64,000 nt of DNA from Streptomyces sp. NBC_00513 (GCF_041431415.1 NZ_CP107845.1:6200001-6264000); one strand, 5' to 3'; positions 33,273 to 41,344 are shown, numbered from the stretch's first letter. A program made the numbers and translations. Notes: a model not told the origin generated them from the letters alone.

Positions 33273-35365
33273 GCGGGGACCTCCGTGCTTTCGGCGATGT
33301 CAGCTGTGTCGACGATGTCGGCGTCGTCAAGGGGGTGGAGCTTGTTGGCCTTGCGGATCTCGTCGACGATACGTCCGATGATCTCCGTGATGCCGAAGTC
33401 CTTGGGGGTGAACACGGCGGCCACGCCGGCCGCCTTCAGGGTCACCGCGTCGGCATTCGGAATGATGCCGCCCACGATGACGGGGATGTCGCCCGCCCCC
33501 GCCAGACGCAGGCGTTCCAGCACGTCGGGGACGAGGGCGCTGTGCGAACCGGACAGGATGGACAGTCCCACGCAGTGCACGTCCTCGGCCAGCGCCGCCG
33601 AGGAGATCTCCTCGGGTGTCAGCCGGATGCCCTGGTAGACCACCTCGAAGCCGGCGTCGCGGGCCCGGACGGCGATCTGCTCGGCGCCGTTGGAGTGACC
33701 GTCCAGGCCGGGCTTGCCGATCAGCAGCCGCAGCCGGCCGGAGCCGAGCTCGTCGGCCGTACGGGAGACCTTCGCGCGGACCAGGGCCATCGGGGAGCCC
33801 GCCTCGGCGGCGACCGCCACCGGGGCCGAGGAGACCCCGGTCGGGGCGCGGAACTCGCCGAACACCTCGCGCAGCGCGCCGGCCCACTCGCCGGTGGTCA
33901 CGCCCGCCCGGGCGCACTCCAGCGTGGCCTCCATCAGGTTCTCGGTCCCGGCGGCGGCGTCCTTCAGCCGGTCCAGGGACTGGCGCACCGTCGGGAAGAC
34001 GAACGGGTCGCCGCCGCCCTGCCGGTCGGAGGACTCCTGACGCTCGGCCTTCCAGCGGCCGATGCGCTCGACGGTCTGCGCCTCCAGCGCCCCGTCCACC
34101 GTCATGATGGCGGCGTCCAGGTCGGCGGTGAGCGGGTTCTCCTCGGTCTGCTGGAAGCAGTTGACTCCGACGATCTTGTCCTCGCCGTCCTCGATCCGGG
34201 CCCGCCGCTCGGCGTGCGAGGAGACCAGCTGGGACTTGAGGTAGCCCGACTCGACGGCCGCCATGGCGCCGCCCATCTCCTCGATCCGGTCGATCTCGGC
34301 CAGGCACTCCGTCACCAGCGAGTCCACCTTGGCCTCGATGACGGTCGAGCCCGCGAAGATGTCCTCGTACTCCAGCAGGTCGCTCTCGTGCGCGAGGACC
34401 TGCTGGATGCGCAGCGACCACTGCTGGTCCCAGGGCCGGGGCAGGCCCAGCGCCTCGTTCCAGGCGGGCAGCTGCACGGCGCGGGCGCGGGCGTCCTTGG
34501 AGAGGGTGACCGCCAGCATCTCCAACACGATGCGCTGGACGTTGTTCTCCGGCTGGGCCTCGGTCAGTCCCAGGGAGTTGACCTGGACGCCGTACCGGAA
34601 GCGGCGCTGCTTCGCGTTGTCGATGCCGTAGCGCTCCAGGGTGACCTTGTCCCAGATGCGGCCGAAGGCGCGCATCTTGCACATCTCCTCGATGAAGCGG
34701 ACGCCCGCGTTCACGAAGAAGGAGATGCGGGCGACCACCTCGCCGAAGCGTTCCTCGGGCACCTGGCCCGAGTCGCGCACCGAGTCCAGCACGGCGATGG
34801 CGGTCGACATCGCGTACGAGATCTCCTGGACCGGGGTGGCCCCGGCCTCCTGGAGGTGGTACGAGCAGATGTTGATCGGGTTCCACTTCGGGATGTGGTT
34901 GACCGTGTACGCGATCATGTCCGTCGTCAGGCGGAGGGACGGCCCCGGCGGGAAGACGTGCGTCCCGCGCGAGAGGTACTCCTTGACGATGTCGTTCTGG
35001 GTCGTGCCCTGGAGCAGGGCGATGTCCGCGCCCTGCTCCTCGGCGGCCACCTGGTAGAGCGCCAGCAGCCACATGGCGGTGGCGTTGATCGTCATCGAGG
35101 TGTTCATCTGTTCCAGGGGGATGTCCTGGAACAGCCTCCGCATGTCGCCCAGGTGGGAGACCGGGACCCCGACCCGGCCCACCTCGCCGCGGGCGAGGAT
35201 GTGGTCGGGGTCGTAGCCGGTCTGCGTCGGCAGGTCGAACGCGACCGACAGGCCGGTCTGTCCCTTGGCGAGGTTGCGGCGGTACAGCTCGTTGGACGCC
35301 TCGGCCGTGGAGTGGCCGGCGTACGTCCGCATGAGCCACGGACGGTCCTTCTGGCGCTCTGTCAT
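33269..35365 (-). CDS. meaA: Ethylmalonyl-CoA mutase (MeaA-type, B12-dependent)
   Basis: A 698-residue single-chain acyl-CoA mutase. The N-terminal barrel begins with RPWLMRTYAGHSTAEASNEL and has GLSVAFDLPTQTGYDPDH. The C-terminal cobalamin domain contains the DxHxxG motif at residues 555-560 (DGHSNG), with His557 as the lower cobalt ligand, followed by GLSILSGSH and VGGIIP. It converts ethylmalonyl-CoA to methylsuccinyl-CoA. Position directly after ccr and before mcl separates it from methylmalonyl-CoA mutase. Confidence 0.94.
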   Translation of the reverse strand: MTERQKDRPWLMRTYAGHSTAEASNELYRRNLAKGQTGLSVAFDLPTQTGYDPDHILARGEVGRVGVPVSHLGDMRRLFQDIPLEQMNTSMTINATAMWLLALYQVAAEEQGADIALLQGTTQNDIVKEYLSRGTHVFPPGPSLRLTTDMIAYTVNHIPKWNPINICSYHLQEAGATPVQEISYAMSTAIAVLDSVRDSGQVPEERFGEVVARISFFVNAGVRFIEEMCKMRAFGRIWDKVTLERYGIDNAKQRRFRYGVQVNSLGLTEAQPENNVQRIVLEMLAVTLSKDARARAVQLPAWNEALGLPRPWDQQWSLRIQQVLAHESDLLEYEDIFAGSTVIEAKVDSLVTECLAEIDRIEEMGGAMAAVESGYLKSQLVSSHAERRARIEDGEDKIVGVNCFQQTEENPLTADLDAAIMTVDGALEAQTVERIGRWKAERQESSDRQGGGDPFVFPTVRQSLDRLKDAAAGTENLMEATLECARAGVTTGEWAGALREVFGEFRAPTGVSSAPVAVAAEAGSPMALVRAKVSRTADELGSGRLRLLIGKPGLDGHSNGAEQIAVRARDAGFEVVYQGIRLTPEEISSAALAEDVHCVGLSILSGSHSALVPDVLERLRLAGAGDIPVIVGGIIPNADAVTLKAAGVAAVFTPKDFGITEIIGRIVDEIRKANKLHPLDDADIVDTADIAESTEVPA

Positions 35366-35396
35366 CTCAGGCTGTCCCTTTGGCCCTTGAACGATC

Positions 35397-36734
35397 TCAG
35401 ACGTTACGGAAGCGGTTGATCGCGTCGAGGTGCGTCGCGCGCAACTCGTGGTCGCGGACGCCCAGGCCCTCCTCCGGGGCGAGCGCGAGGACGCCGACCT
35501 TGCCCTGGTGGAGGTTGCGGTGGACGTCGTAGGCGGCCTGGCCGGTCTCCTCCAGGGAGTAGACCTTCGAGAGGGTGGGGTGGATCTTGCCCTTCGAGAT
35601 CAGGCGGTTGGCCTCCCACGCCTCGCGGTAGTTCGCGAAGTGCGAGCCGATGATGCGCTTGAGCGACATCCACAGGTAGCGGTTGTCGTACTCGTGCATG
35701 TAGCCCGAGGTCGAGGCGCAGGTGGTGATGGTGCCGCCCTTGCGGGTGACGTAGACGCTCGCGCCGAAGGTCTCGCGGCCGGGGTGCTCGAAGACGATGT
35801 CGATGTCCTCGCCGCCGGTCAGCTCGCGGATGCGCTTGCCGAAGCGCTTCCACTCCTTGGGGTCCTGGGTGTGCTCGTCCTTCCAGAACTTGTAGCCCTC
35901 GGCGTTGCGGTCGATGATCGCGGTCGCGCCCATCGACCGACAGATGTCCGCCTTCTGGTCGCTGGAGACGACGCAGATCGGGTTGGCCCCGCCGGCCAGC
36001 GCGAACTGGGTGGCGTAGGAGCCGAGGCCGCCGCTGGCGCCCCAGATCAGGACGTTGTCGCCCTGCTTCATGCCGGCGCCGTTGCGAGAGACCAGCTGGC
36101 GGTAGGCGGTGGAGTTGACCAGGCCGGGGGAGGCGGCCTCCTCCCAGCTGAGGTGGTCGGGCTTGGGCATCAGCTGGTTGGACTTGACGAGGGCGATCTC
36201 GGCCAGGCCGCCGAAGTTGGTCTCGAAGCCCCAGATGCGCTGCTCGGGGTCGAGCATCGTGTCGTTGTGGCCGTCGGAGGACTCCAGCTCCACCGAGAGG
36301 CAGTGCGCGACGACCTCGTCGCCCGGCTGCCAGGAGTTCACGCCGGGACCGGTGCGCAGGACGACGCCCGCGAGGTCGGAGCCGATGACGTGGTACGGCA
36401 GGTCGTGGCGCTTGCTGAGGTCCGAGAGGCGCCCGTAGCGCTCCAGGAAGCTGAAGGTGGACACCGGCTCGAAGATCGAGGTCCACACGGAGTTGTAGTT
36501 GACCGAGGAGGCCATGACGGCGACCAGGGCCTCGCCCGGGCCGAGCTCCGGCACCGGGACGTTGTCCAGGTGCAGGGACTTGCGGGGGTCCTTCTCACGG
36601 GTCGTGAGCCCCTCGAACATCCCCGCCTCGTCCTTGTGCACGGTGATCGCGCGGTACGAGTCGGGGAGCGGCAGGGCCGCGAAGTCGGCGGGCGTGGCGG
36701 CCTGCGACTGGATCGCTTCCAGGATGTCCTTCAC
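35397..36734 (-). CDS. ccr: Crotonyl-CoA carboxylase/reductase
   Basis: A 445-residue zinc-independent MDR-family enzyme from GTG 36734, which has GGAGG 7 bases upstream; the open frame continues further upstream but without a comparable start. NADPH-binding loop: LIWGASGGLGSYATQFALAG. Family-typical stretches are SVNYNSVWTSIFEPV, GFETNFGGLAEIALVKSNQL and IDIVFEHPGRETFGASVYV. It carries out reductive carboxylation of crotonyl-CoA to ethylmalonyl-CoA, the entry step of the pathway and a source of C4 extender units for polyketides. It heads the downstream genes meaA-mcl-hydratase-dehydrogenase. Confidence 0.96.
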   Translation of the reverse strand: MKDILEAIQSQAATPADFAALPLPDSYRAITVHKDEAGMFEGLTTREKDPRKSLHLDNVPVPELGPGEALVAVMASSVNYNSVWTSIFEPVSTFSFLERYGRLSDLSKRHDLPYHVIGSDLAGVVLRTGPGVNSWQPGDEVVAHCLSVELESSDGHNDTMLDPEQRIWGFETNFGGLAEIALVKSNQLMPKPDHLSWEEAASPGLVNSTAYRQLVSRNGAGMKQGDNVLIWGASGGLGSYATQFALAGGANPICVVSSDQKADICRSMGATAIIDRNAEGYKFWKDEHTQDPKEWKRFGKRIRELTGGEDIDIVFEHPGRETFGASVYVTRKGGTITTCASTSGYMHEYDNRYLWMSLKRIIGSHFANYREAWEANRLISKGKIHPTLSKVYSLEETGQAAYDVHRNLHQGKVGVLALAPEEGLGVRDHELRATHLDAINRFRNV

Positions 36735-36939
36735 GGTGTTGCCTCCGGCGAGCGCTGATGAGGGTGCGCTGAGGGATACGCGGGTGCGCGGAACGGGTGT
36801 GGTGTGTGTGCCGTCGGTTCGGCGATGCGGTGGTGCTGCGACGCCCGTGGTGAGGCGTGCTGGTGCCTGGTGACGCAGGCATCCGGGGCGCGGTTCGTGC
36901 CGAGTGGGCGAGGACCGCGGGGACATCCGGACGAGATTC

Positions 36940-36968
36940 AACGTATGGCACCCCGTGTCACTCAGCAA
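36940..36968 (-). promoter_or_regulatory. ccr promoter
   Basis: On the minus strand, TTGCTG (36963-36968) and TACGTT (36940-36945) are separated by exactly 17 bases. Transcription would start near 36933. Both hexamers are bracketed by palindromic sites. Confidence 0.6.
36947..36959. promoter_or_regulatory. Operator-like palindrome 1 (inside the ccr promoter spacer)
   Basis: GGCAC-CCC-GTGTC, one mismatch from a perfect 5-3-5 palindrome, lies between the -10 and -35 of ccr. Its centre is 22 bp from the second copy. Confidence 0.55.
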
Positions 36969-36981
36969 GGCACCGCGTGCC
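36969..36981. promoter_or_regulatory. Operator-like palindrome 2 (abutting the ccr -35)
   Basis: GGCAC-CGC-GTGCC is a perfect 5-3-5 palindrome directly next to the -35 hexamer. It is the same motif as palindrome 1, two helical turns away. Confidence 0.55.
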
Positions 36982-37036
36982 AAAACTTTCTCTCATTTGC
37001 TATTTGACCTGCGCAGATGAGCGATGATCGATCAGT

Positions 37037-37116
37037 GTTACCCGCGAGTAGGGACAACCCGGACAAACGCAAATGGCCGCCCCCGGAATGGGAGCGGCCA
37101 CTGTGACGCGGGTAAC
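37037..37116. repeat. 10-bp inverted repeat flanking the TetR terminator
   Basis: GTTACCCGCG (37037-37046) and CGCGGGTAAC (37107-37116) are exact reverse complements, 60 bases apart, with the terminator hairpin between them. Confidence 0.5.
37074..37100 (-). terminator. Terminator of the TetR gene
   Basis: A 7-bp outer stem (37074-37080 with 37094-37100) has an inner 3-bp pairing. On the minus strand it is followed by a T-rich run. Confidence 0.6.
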
Positions 37117-37148
37117 CGGCGTGATGACTGCGACTGGTGCGACTGCGA

Positions 37149-37979
37149 CTACGGCGTGCTGCCCCGCTTGTTCCTGAGCGCCTCTTCGATGGTCCGCATG
37201 ACCTCGTCGAGCGGGGCGTCCGTACGGGCCACCGCCACCAGCACCTCACCCTGCGCGCGAACGGCCGCCGCCGGCGCGGCGGGCGGGCCCGCCGCGGTGC
37301 GGCCGGCGCCGATCCCCGACCCGAAGGTCTTGCGCACGATCGAGAAGGCGTGGTCCAGCTGCGCCTCCACGTCCCCCTGCCCGCCCGCCCGCAGCCAGCG
37401 CCGCAGCACGTGGTTGTGGGCCGTGACCACCGCCGAGGCGGCCACCTCCGCCAGCAGCGGATCGTCATTGCCGTCGTGGTGGTCCTGCTCGTCGAAGTGG
37501 GCGAGCAGGTAGCGCGTGAACAACCGCTCGTACCGGGCCACCGAGGCGATCTCCCGCTCCCGCAGCGCCGGCACCTCGCGGGTGAGCCGGTAGCGCTCCA
37601 CCGACACCGCCGGCGACGCGGCGTACATCTTCATGACTTCCTTGATCCCGCGGCACACCGTGTCGAGCGGGTGCTCGTGCGCCGGGGCCACGTCCAGCAC
37701 GGCCTCGGCGCGGGTCAGGGTGTCGTCGTGGTCCGGGAAGATCGCCTCTTCCTTGGAACGGAAGTGCCGGAAGAAGGTCCGGCGCGCCACCCCGGCGGTC
37801 GCGGCGATCTCGTCGACCGTCGTGGCCTCGTACCCCTTGGTGGCGAACAGCTCCATGGCGGCCGCGGCCAGCTCGCGGCGCATCTTGAGCCGCTGCGCGG
37901 CCGCCTTGGTGCCGGCCGTGCTCTCCGGGGCGTCGGAGGTCGCGGCGGCACGGGGCGAGGTCTTGGCGGGCTGGGACAT
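37149..37979 (-). CDS. TetR-family transcription regulator
   Basis: A 276-residue regulator. The N-terminal HTH spans about residues 30-80, with MELFATKGYEATTVDEIAA and AGVARRTFFRHFRSKEEAIF. The ligand domain follows, and a 60-residue Ala/Gly-rich tail ends the protein. ATG 37979 is chosen because TACTTT (37986-37991) stands exactly 6 bases upstream, a leaderless arrangement; ATG 37997 would put the hexamer inside the gene. It lies directly upstream of ccr on the same strand and is the obvious candidate to bind the paired palindromes there, possibly responding to an acyl-CoA. That role is inferred. Confidence 0.85.
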   Translation of the reverse strand: MSQPAKTSPRAAATSDAPESTAGTKAAAQRLKMRRELAAAAMELFATKGYEATTVDEIAATAGVARRTFFRHFRSKEEAIFPDHDDTLTRAEAVLDVAPAHEHPLDTVCRGIKEVMKMYAASPAVSVERYRLTREVPALREREIASVARYERLFTRYLLAHFDEQDHHDGNDDPLLAEVAASAVVTAHNHVLRRWLRAGGQGDVEAQLDHAFSIVRKTFGSGIGAGRTAAGPPAAPAAAVRAQGEVLVAVARTDAPLDEVMRTIEEALRNKRGSTP

Positions 37980-37985
37980 AGAGCG

Positions 37986-37991
37986 AAAGTA
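37986..37991 (-). promoter_or_regulatory. -10 element of the TetR gene (leaderless)
   Basis: TACTTT on the minus strand ends 6 bases before the ATG at 37979, with no ribosome-binding site between. Confidence 0.5.
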
Positions 37992-38080
37992 CTTCATTCG
38001 CGCAGGAGAGCGCGCCTGAGGGGGGTGGGGCGGGGAGGGATGCGGGGGAGAGCCCGCACTGCGCACACAGTGCTCGTCGG

Positions 38081-38125
38081 GAGGGCTCGCCTGCCGTGAG
38101 GGTCCGGCAGGCCCGAGCAGCCCTC
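38081..38125 (-). terminator. Terminator of the 3-hydroxyacyl-CoA dehydrogenase gene
   Basis: A 7-bp core stem (38090-38096 with 38105-38111, 8-base loop) is extended by at least five more pairs across a 2-base bulge. It isolates the TetR gene from the gene upstream of it. Confidence 0.55.
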
Positions 38126-38166
38126 CCCACGCATCCGGCTCGGGTGTCCGCCGGTCCCGGCTCGGC

Positions 38167-39969
38167 TTACCGGCGGGCGTACTCACGGAAACCGCGGCCG
38201 GTCTTCCGGCCCAGGCAGCCGGCCGCCACCAGGTGCTCCAGCAGCGGGGACGGGGCCAGGCCCGGGTCGCGGAACTCCTTGTGCAGGACCTTCTCGATGG
38301 CCAGCGACACGTCCAGGCCGACCACGTCGAGGAGTTCGAAGGGCCCCATCGGGTAGCCGCCGCCCAGCTTCATCGCGGCGTCGATGTCGTCCAGGCTCGC
38401 GTAGTGCTGCTCGACCATCTTGATCGCGTTGTTCAGGTACGGGAACAGCAGCGCGTTCACGATGAACCCGGCCCGGTCCCCGCAGTCCACCGGGTGCTTG
38501 CGCACCTTCGCGCAGACCTCCCGGACCGTGGCGTGCACGTCGTCGGCGGTCAGGACGGTCCGGACCACCTCGACCAGCTTCATCGCGGGAGCCGGGTTGA
38601 AGAAGTGCATGCCGATCACGTCCTGCGGACGCGAGGTCGCCCGCGCCACCGCGATCACCGGGAGCGAGGAGGTGGTGGTCGCCAGGACCGCGCCCGGCTT
38701 GCAGACCTTGTCCAGACCGGCGAACAGCTCCTGCTTGACGGCCAGGTCCTCCGCGACGGCCTCCACCGCCAGGTCCACCTCGGCGAAGGCGTCCAGGGAG
38801 CCGGCCGGCGTGATCCGCTCCATGGTCTCGGCGGCGGCCGCCTCGGTCAGCCTGCCCTTGGACACCGCACGGCCCAGGGACTTGCCGATCGCGGCCTTGG
38901 CGGCCACCGCCTTCTCCTGGCTGCGGGCCGCCAGCACGACCGCGTACCCGGCCTGCGCGAAGACCTGCGCGATACCGCTCGCCATCGTCCCCGAACCGGC
39001 CACGCCGACCGAGGAGACCGGTCGACCCGAGCCGAGCAGGGAACCGTCCAGCGGCGTCTGGAGGTCACGGACGACGACCTGGCTGCCCGGGGCCTCGTAC
39101 GTGTAGAACCCGCGGCCGGACTTCTGCCCGGTCAGGCCGGCCTCGGCCAGCTGGCCGAGGATCGGGGCCGGGGCGTGCAGTCGGTCGCCGGAGGAGGCGT
39201 ACATGGCCTCCAGGACGGTCCGGGCCGTGTCCACGCCGATCAGGTCGAGGAGGGCCAGCGGACCCATGGGCAGGCCGCAGCCGAGCCGCATCGCCGCGTC
39301 GATGTCCTCGCGGGAGGCGTACTTCGACTCGTACATCGCGGCGGCCTGGTTGAGGTAGCCGAAGAGCAGGCCGTCGGCCACGAACCCGGGCCGGTCGCCG
39401 ACCGCGACGGGCTGCTTGCCGAGCTCGCGGGCCAGCTCGGTGACGGCCTCGACGGCGGTCGGGGAGGTGAGCACGCAGGAGACGACCTCGACGAGCTTCA
39501 TCGCCGGCGCCGGGTTGAAGAAGTGCAGGCCCAGGACCCGCTCGGGGCGCTGGGACTCGGCCGCCATCCGGGTCACCGACAGGGCGTTGGTGCCGGTGGC
39601 CAGGATCGTGTCCGGGCGGACGATCGCGTCGAGTTCGCGGAACAGCCGCTGCTTGAGCGCGTAGTCCTCCGGGATCACCTCGATCACCAGGTCGGCGTCG
39701 GCGGCCGCGCTCAACTCGGTGAAGGTGCGGAAGCGGGCGAGCACGCCGTCGCGCTCGGCCTCGGTCAGCCGCTCCTTGGCGACGGAGCGGGCCGTGGCCG
39801 CCGCGAGGGCGGCGCCGGCCCGACGGGTGGCGGCGTCGCTGATGTCGATGCCGATGACCTCGCGGCCGGCCCGGGCGAGGATCTCGGCGATGCCGGTGCC
39901 CATGGTGCCGAGGCCGACGACGGCGACGGTCTGCAGGGTGGACTGACTGGACGTGGACGGAAGGTCCAT
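38167..39969 (-). CDS. Tandem (duplicated) 3-hydroxyacyl-CoA dehydrogenase
   Basis: A 600-residue protein with two complete dehydrogenase modules end to end, each about 285-300 residues. Module 1 starts with the NAD loop VVGLGTMGTGIAEI (residues 17-30) and module 2 with GVAGSGTMASGIAQVFAQAG (from about residue 318). Both keep the HFFNPAPAMKLVEVV segment with the catalytic His and the GRGFYTY or GRGFREY end. The usual monomer has one module. It would oxidise 3-hydroxybutyryl-CoA, the route between acetyl-CoA and the crotonyl-CoA used by ccr. The start ATG 39969 has GGAG 7 bases upstream. Confidence 0.93.
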   Translation of the reverse strand: MDLPSTSSQSTLQTVAVVGLGTMGTGIAEILARAGREVIGIDISDAATRRAGAALAAATARSVAKERLTEAERDGVLARFRTFTELSAAADADLVIEVIPEDYALKQRLFRELDAIVRPDTILATGTNALSVTRMAAESQRPERVLGLHFFNPAPAMKLVEVVSCVLTSPTAVEAVTELARELGKQPVAVGDRPGFVADGLLFGYLNQAAAMYESKYASREDIDAAMRLGCGLPMGPLALLDLIGVDTARTVLEAMYASSGDRLHAPAPILGQLAEAGLTGQKSGRGFYTYEAPGSQVVVRDLQTPLDGSLLGSGRPVSSVGVAGSGTMASGIAQVFAQAGYAVVLAARSQEKAVAAKAAIGKSLGRAVSKGRLTEAAAAETMERITPAGSLDAFAEVDLAVEAVAEDLAVKQELFAGLDKVCKPGAVLATTTSSLPVIAVARATSRPQDVIGMHFFNPAPAMKLVEVVRTVLTADDVHATVREVCAKVRKHPVDCGDRAGFIVNALLFPYLNNAIKMVEQHYASLDDIDAAMKLGGGYPMGPFELLDVVGLDVSLAIEKVLHKEFRDPGLAPSPLLEHLVAAGCLGRKTGRGFREYARR

Positions 39970-40115
39970 CGCGGGACTCCAGTGGAAGAGGGTGACGACT
40001 GGGGGAAGGCGCGCGGCCGCACGGCACGCGGACCGGAATTTCCGCACGAGATGCCCGAAGAGGGGGCGTGGAGCGGCGGACCCTGTCCCGGGGATCACGC
40101 CGAACACGAACATGC

Positions 40116-40138
40116 GGTACCTGGGGTACCTGGGGTAC
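40116..40138. repeat. 9-bp tandem repeat GGTACCTGG
   Basis: Two perfect copies (40116-40124, 40125-40133) are followed by the partial GGTAC at 40134-40138. Each contains the palindrome GGTACC, so the array gives sites at 9-bp intervals upstream of the dehydrogenase gene. Confidence 0.6.
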
Positions 40139-40261
40139 TGAACCGACTGGTACGAGGCGGCTGCGTCACCAGGCCGGCCCCGTACGTGTTGAAGCGAGAG
40201 TAACTCGCCGGTAACTGGCGCGCCATAGCGCGGAGATGTGACCTGTAACGCCCAAATGTAC

Positions 40262-40282
40262 CGATCATCGATCATCGATCAT
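40262..40282. repeat. 7-bp tandem repeat CGATCAT x3
   Basis: There are three perfect head-to-tail copies. The related CGATGATCGAT stands at 37022-37032 in the ccr-TetR interval. Confidence 0.6.
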
Positions 40283-40333
40283 CAGGGGTGCGCACATCTC
40301 GGGGAACCCGGCGTGGCGGCGGCCCCGTCCCCC

Positions 40334-40339
40334 TAGGGT
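40334..40339 (+). promoter_or_regulatory. -10 element of the HEAT-repeat gene (leaderless)
   Basis: TAGGGT ends 7 bases before GTG 40347. Confidence 0.5.
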
Positions 40340-40346
40340 TGGCCGG

Positions 40347-40928
40347 GTGAACGACGTGCTGGAGCGCCTGCGGACCGAGTCGGGGCAGTCGGCGGAGTAC
40401 GAGGAGCTGCTCGCGGCGGACCCCGACGCGCTGGCGGCCTCCCTGACCCGCGCCGGCCTGCCGTTGTGGGCCCGCGAGCTGGCCGCCTACCGGCTGGGGC
40501 TGGCCGGGGACCGGCGGGCCTTCGAGTCGCTGGTGCTGCTCCTCAACCACCGCGACCCACCGCGCTGCGAGGCCGCCGCGCGGGCGCTGGCCGTCCTCGG
40601 GGACCCGCGCACGGCCCGGGCGGCGGCCGCCCTGGCGACGAACGACCTCCGCACCGCCTACGCCCTCCACCCGGTCCGGCTGTTGGCGGCGCTGCGCGCC
40701 CCCGAGTCGGCGCCGGCGCTGATCCGCACGCTGTCCCGGCTCCTCTCGCCCCACGACCCGTACTGGAGGGTCGCCCTGGCGTGCGTGGAGGGCCTGGGAG
40801 CCCTCGCCGACCCCCGCGCCCGGGAGGTCCTCGCCCGCGCCCAGTCCCACCCCCGCCTGGCGGTGGCCGCGACGGAGGCACTGCGCCGACTGGCCCCGGC
40901 CGACCGGAACCCGAGGGAGCCGGCCTAG
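40347..40928 (+). CDS. HEAT-repeat protein
   Basis: A 193-residue all-helical protein from GTG 40347. Paired helices such as LAAYRLGLAGDRRAFESLVL, CEAAARALAVLGDPRTARAA and ACVEGLGALADPRAREVLAR follow the PBS-lyase-type HEAT spacing, about 30 residues per unit. It is a protein-binding scaffold with no enzymatic residues visible. The partner is unknown. Its TAG stop shares the palindromic CTAG with the stop of the convergent RidA gene, so the two genes overlap by 4 bases at their ends. Confidence 0.82.
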   Translation: MNDVLERLRTESGQSAEYEELLAADPDALAASLTRAGLPLWARELAAYRLGLAGDRRAFESLVLLLNHRDPPRCEAAARALAVLGDPRTARAAAALATNDLRTAYALHPVRLLAALRAPESAPALIRTLSRLLSPHDPYWRVALACVEGLGALADPRAREVLARAQSHPRLAVAATEALRRLAPADRNPREPA

Positions 40929-41338
40929 ACCGGAACCACCGCGAAGGCCTCGATCTCCAGGAGGAGTTCCGGGTGGACCAGGGCGGTGACCTGGACCGCC
41001 GAGGAGGCCGGGAGGCGGTCCGCCGGGATGACGGCGGCCCGGGCGTCCCGTACCGCCGGCAGGTGCGCGACGTCCGTCACGAAGTACGTCAGCTTCACCA
41101 CGTCCGCGAAGCTCGCGCCGGCGGCCGCCAGACAGCGCCGCAGGTTCTCGAACACCTGACGGGCCTGCGCCGCGGCGTCGCCGACGCCGACCACCCCGCC
41201 CTCCTCGTCGAAGGCGCACTGCCCCGAGATCGCGACGAACCGGCCGGTGCCCCAGACGACATGGCTGTACTGGGGGCTCGGGCCGACGCCCTCGGGTGCG
41301 GCGACGCGGGTGAGGTGGTCGGTGCGGGGTGTGGTCAT
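40925..41338 (-). CDS. RidA-family (YjgF/YER057c) enamine/imine deaminase-like protein
   Basis: A 137-residue single RidA domain. Characteristic stretches are VAISGQCAFDEEG, QARQVFENLRRCLAAAG and LVHPELLLEIEAFAVVP near the end. The usual substrate-binding Arg of archetypal RidA sits in an IPADRLPASSAVQV context (R/P-A-R-x-x-V motif) and appears replaced, so it may be one of the Rid subfamilies without deaminase activity. The ATG 41338 is preceded by CAGGAT at 6 bases. Confidence 0.85.
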   Translation of the reverse strand: MTTPRTDHLTRVAAPEGVGPSPQYSHVVWGTGRFVAISGQCAFDEEGGVVGVGDAAAQARQVFENLRRCLAAAGASFADVVKLTYFVTDVAHLPAVRDARAAVIPADRLPASSAVQVTALVHPELLLEIEAFAVVPV

Positions 41339-41344
41339 GCGCCG

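Larger units (their letters stand above)
36735..37148. other. Control region between ccr and the TetR gene
   Basis: This 414-base interval contains, from right to left on the minus strand, the TetR terminator, an A/T-richer stretch, twin palindromes with the ccr promoter, and a leader of roughly 200 bases before ccr. I could not match the leader to a known riboswitch. Confidence 0.6.
39970..40346. other. Divergent intergenic region with short tandem repeats
   Basis: This 377-base region lies between the dehydrogenase (minus) and HEAT-repeat (plus) genes. It holds a 9-bp and a 7-bp tandem repeat (listed separately) and three GTAAC copies near 40200, 40211 and 40245. No gene is seen. Confidence 0.55.

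Noticed and set aside
36735..36933. Possible cobalamin riboswitch in the ccr leader
   Set aside because: A B12 link is plausible because meaA is in the operon, but I could not find the conserved B12-box or the expected paired elements by eye.
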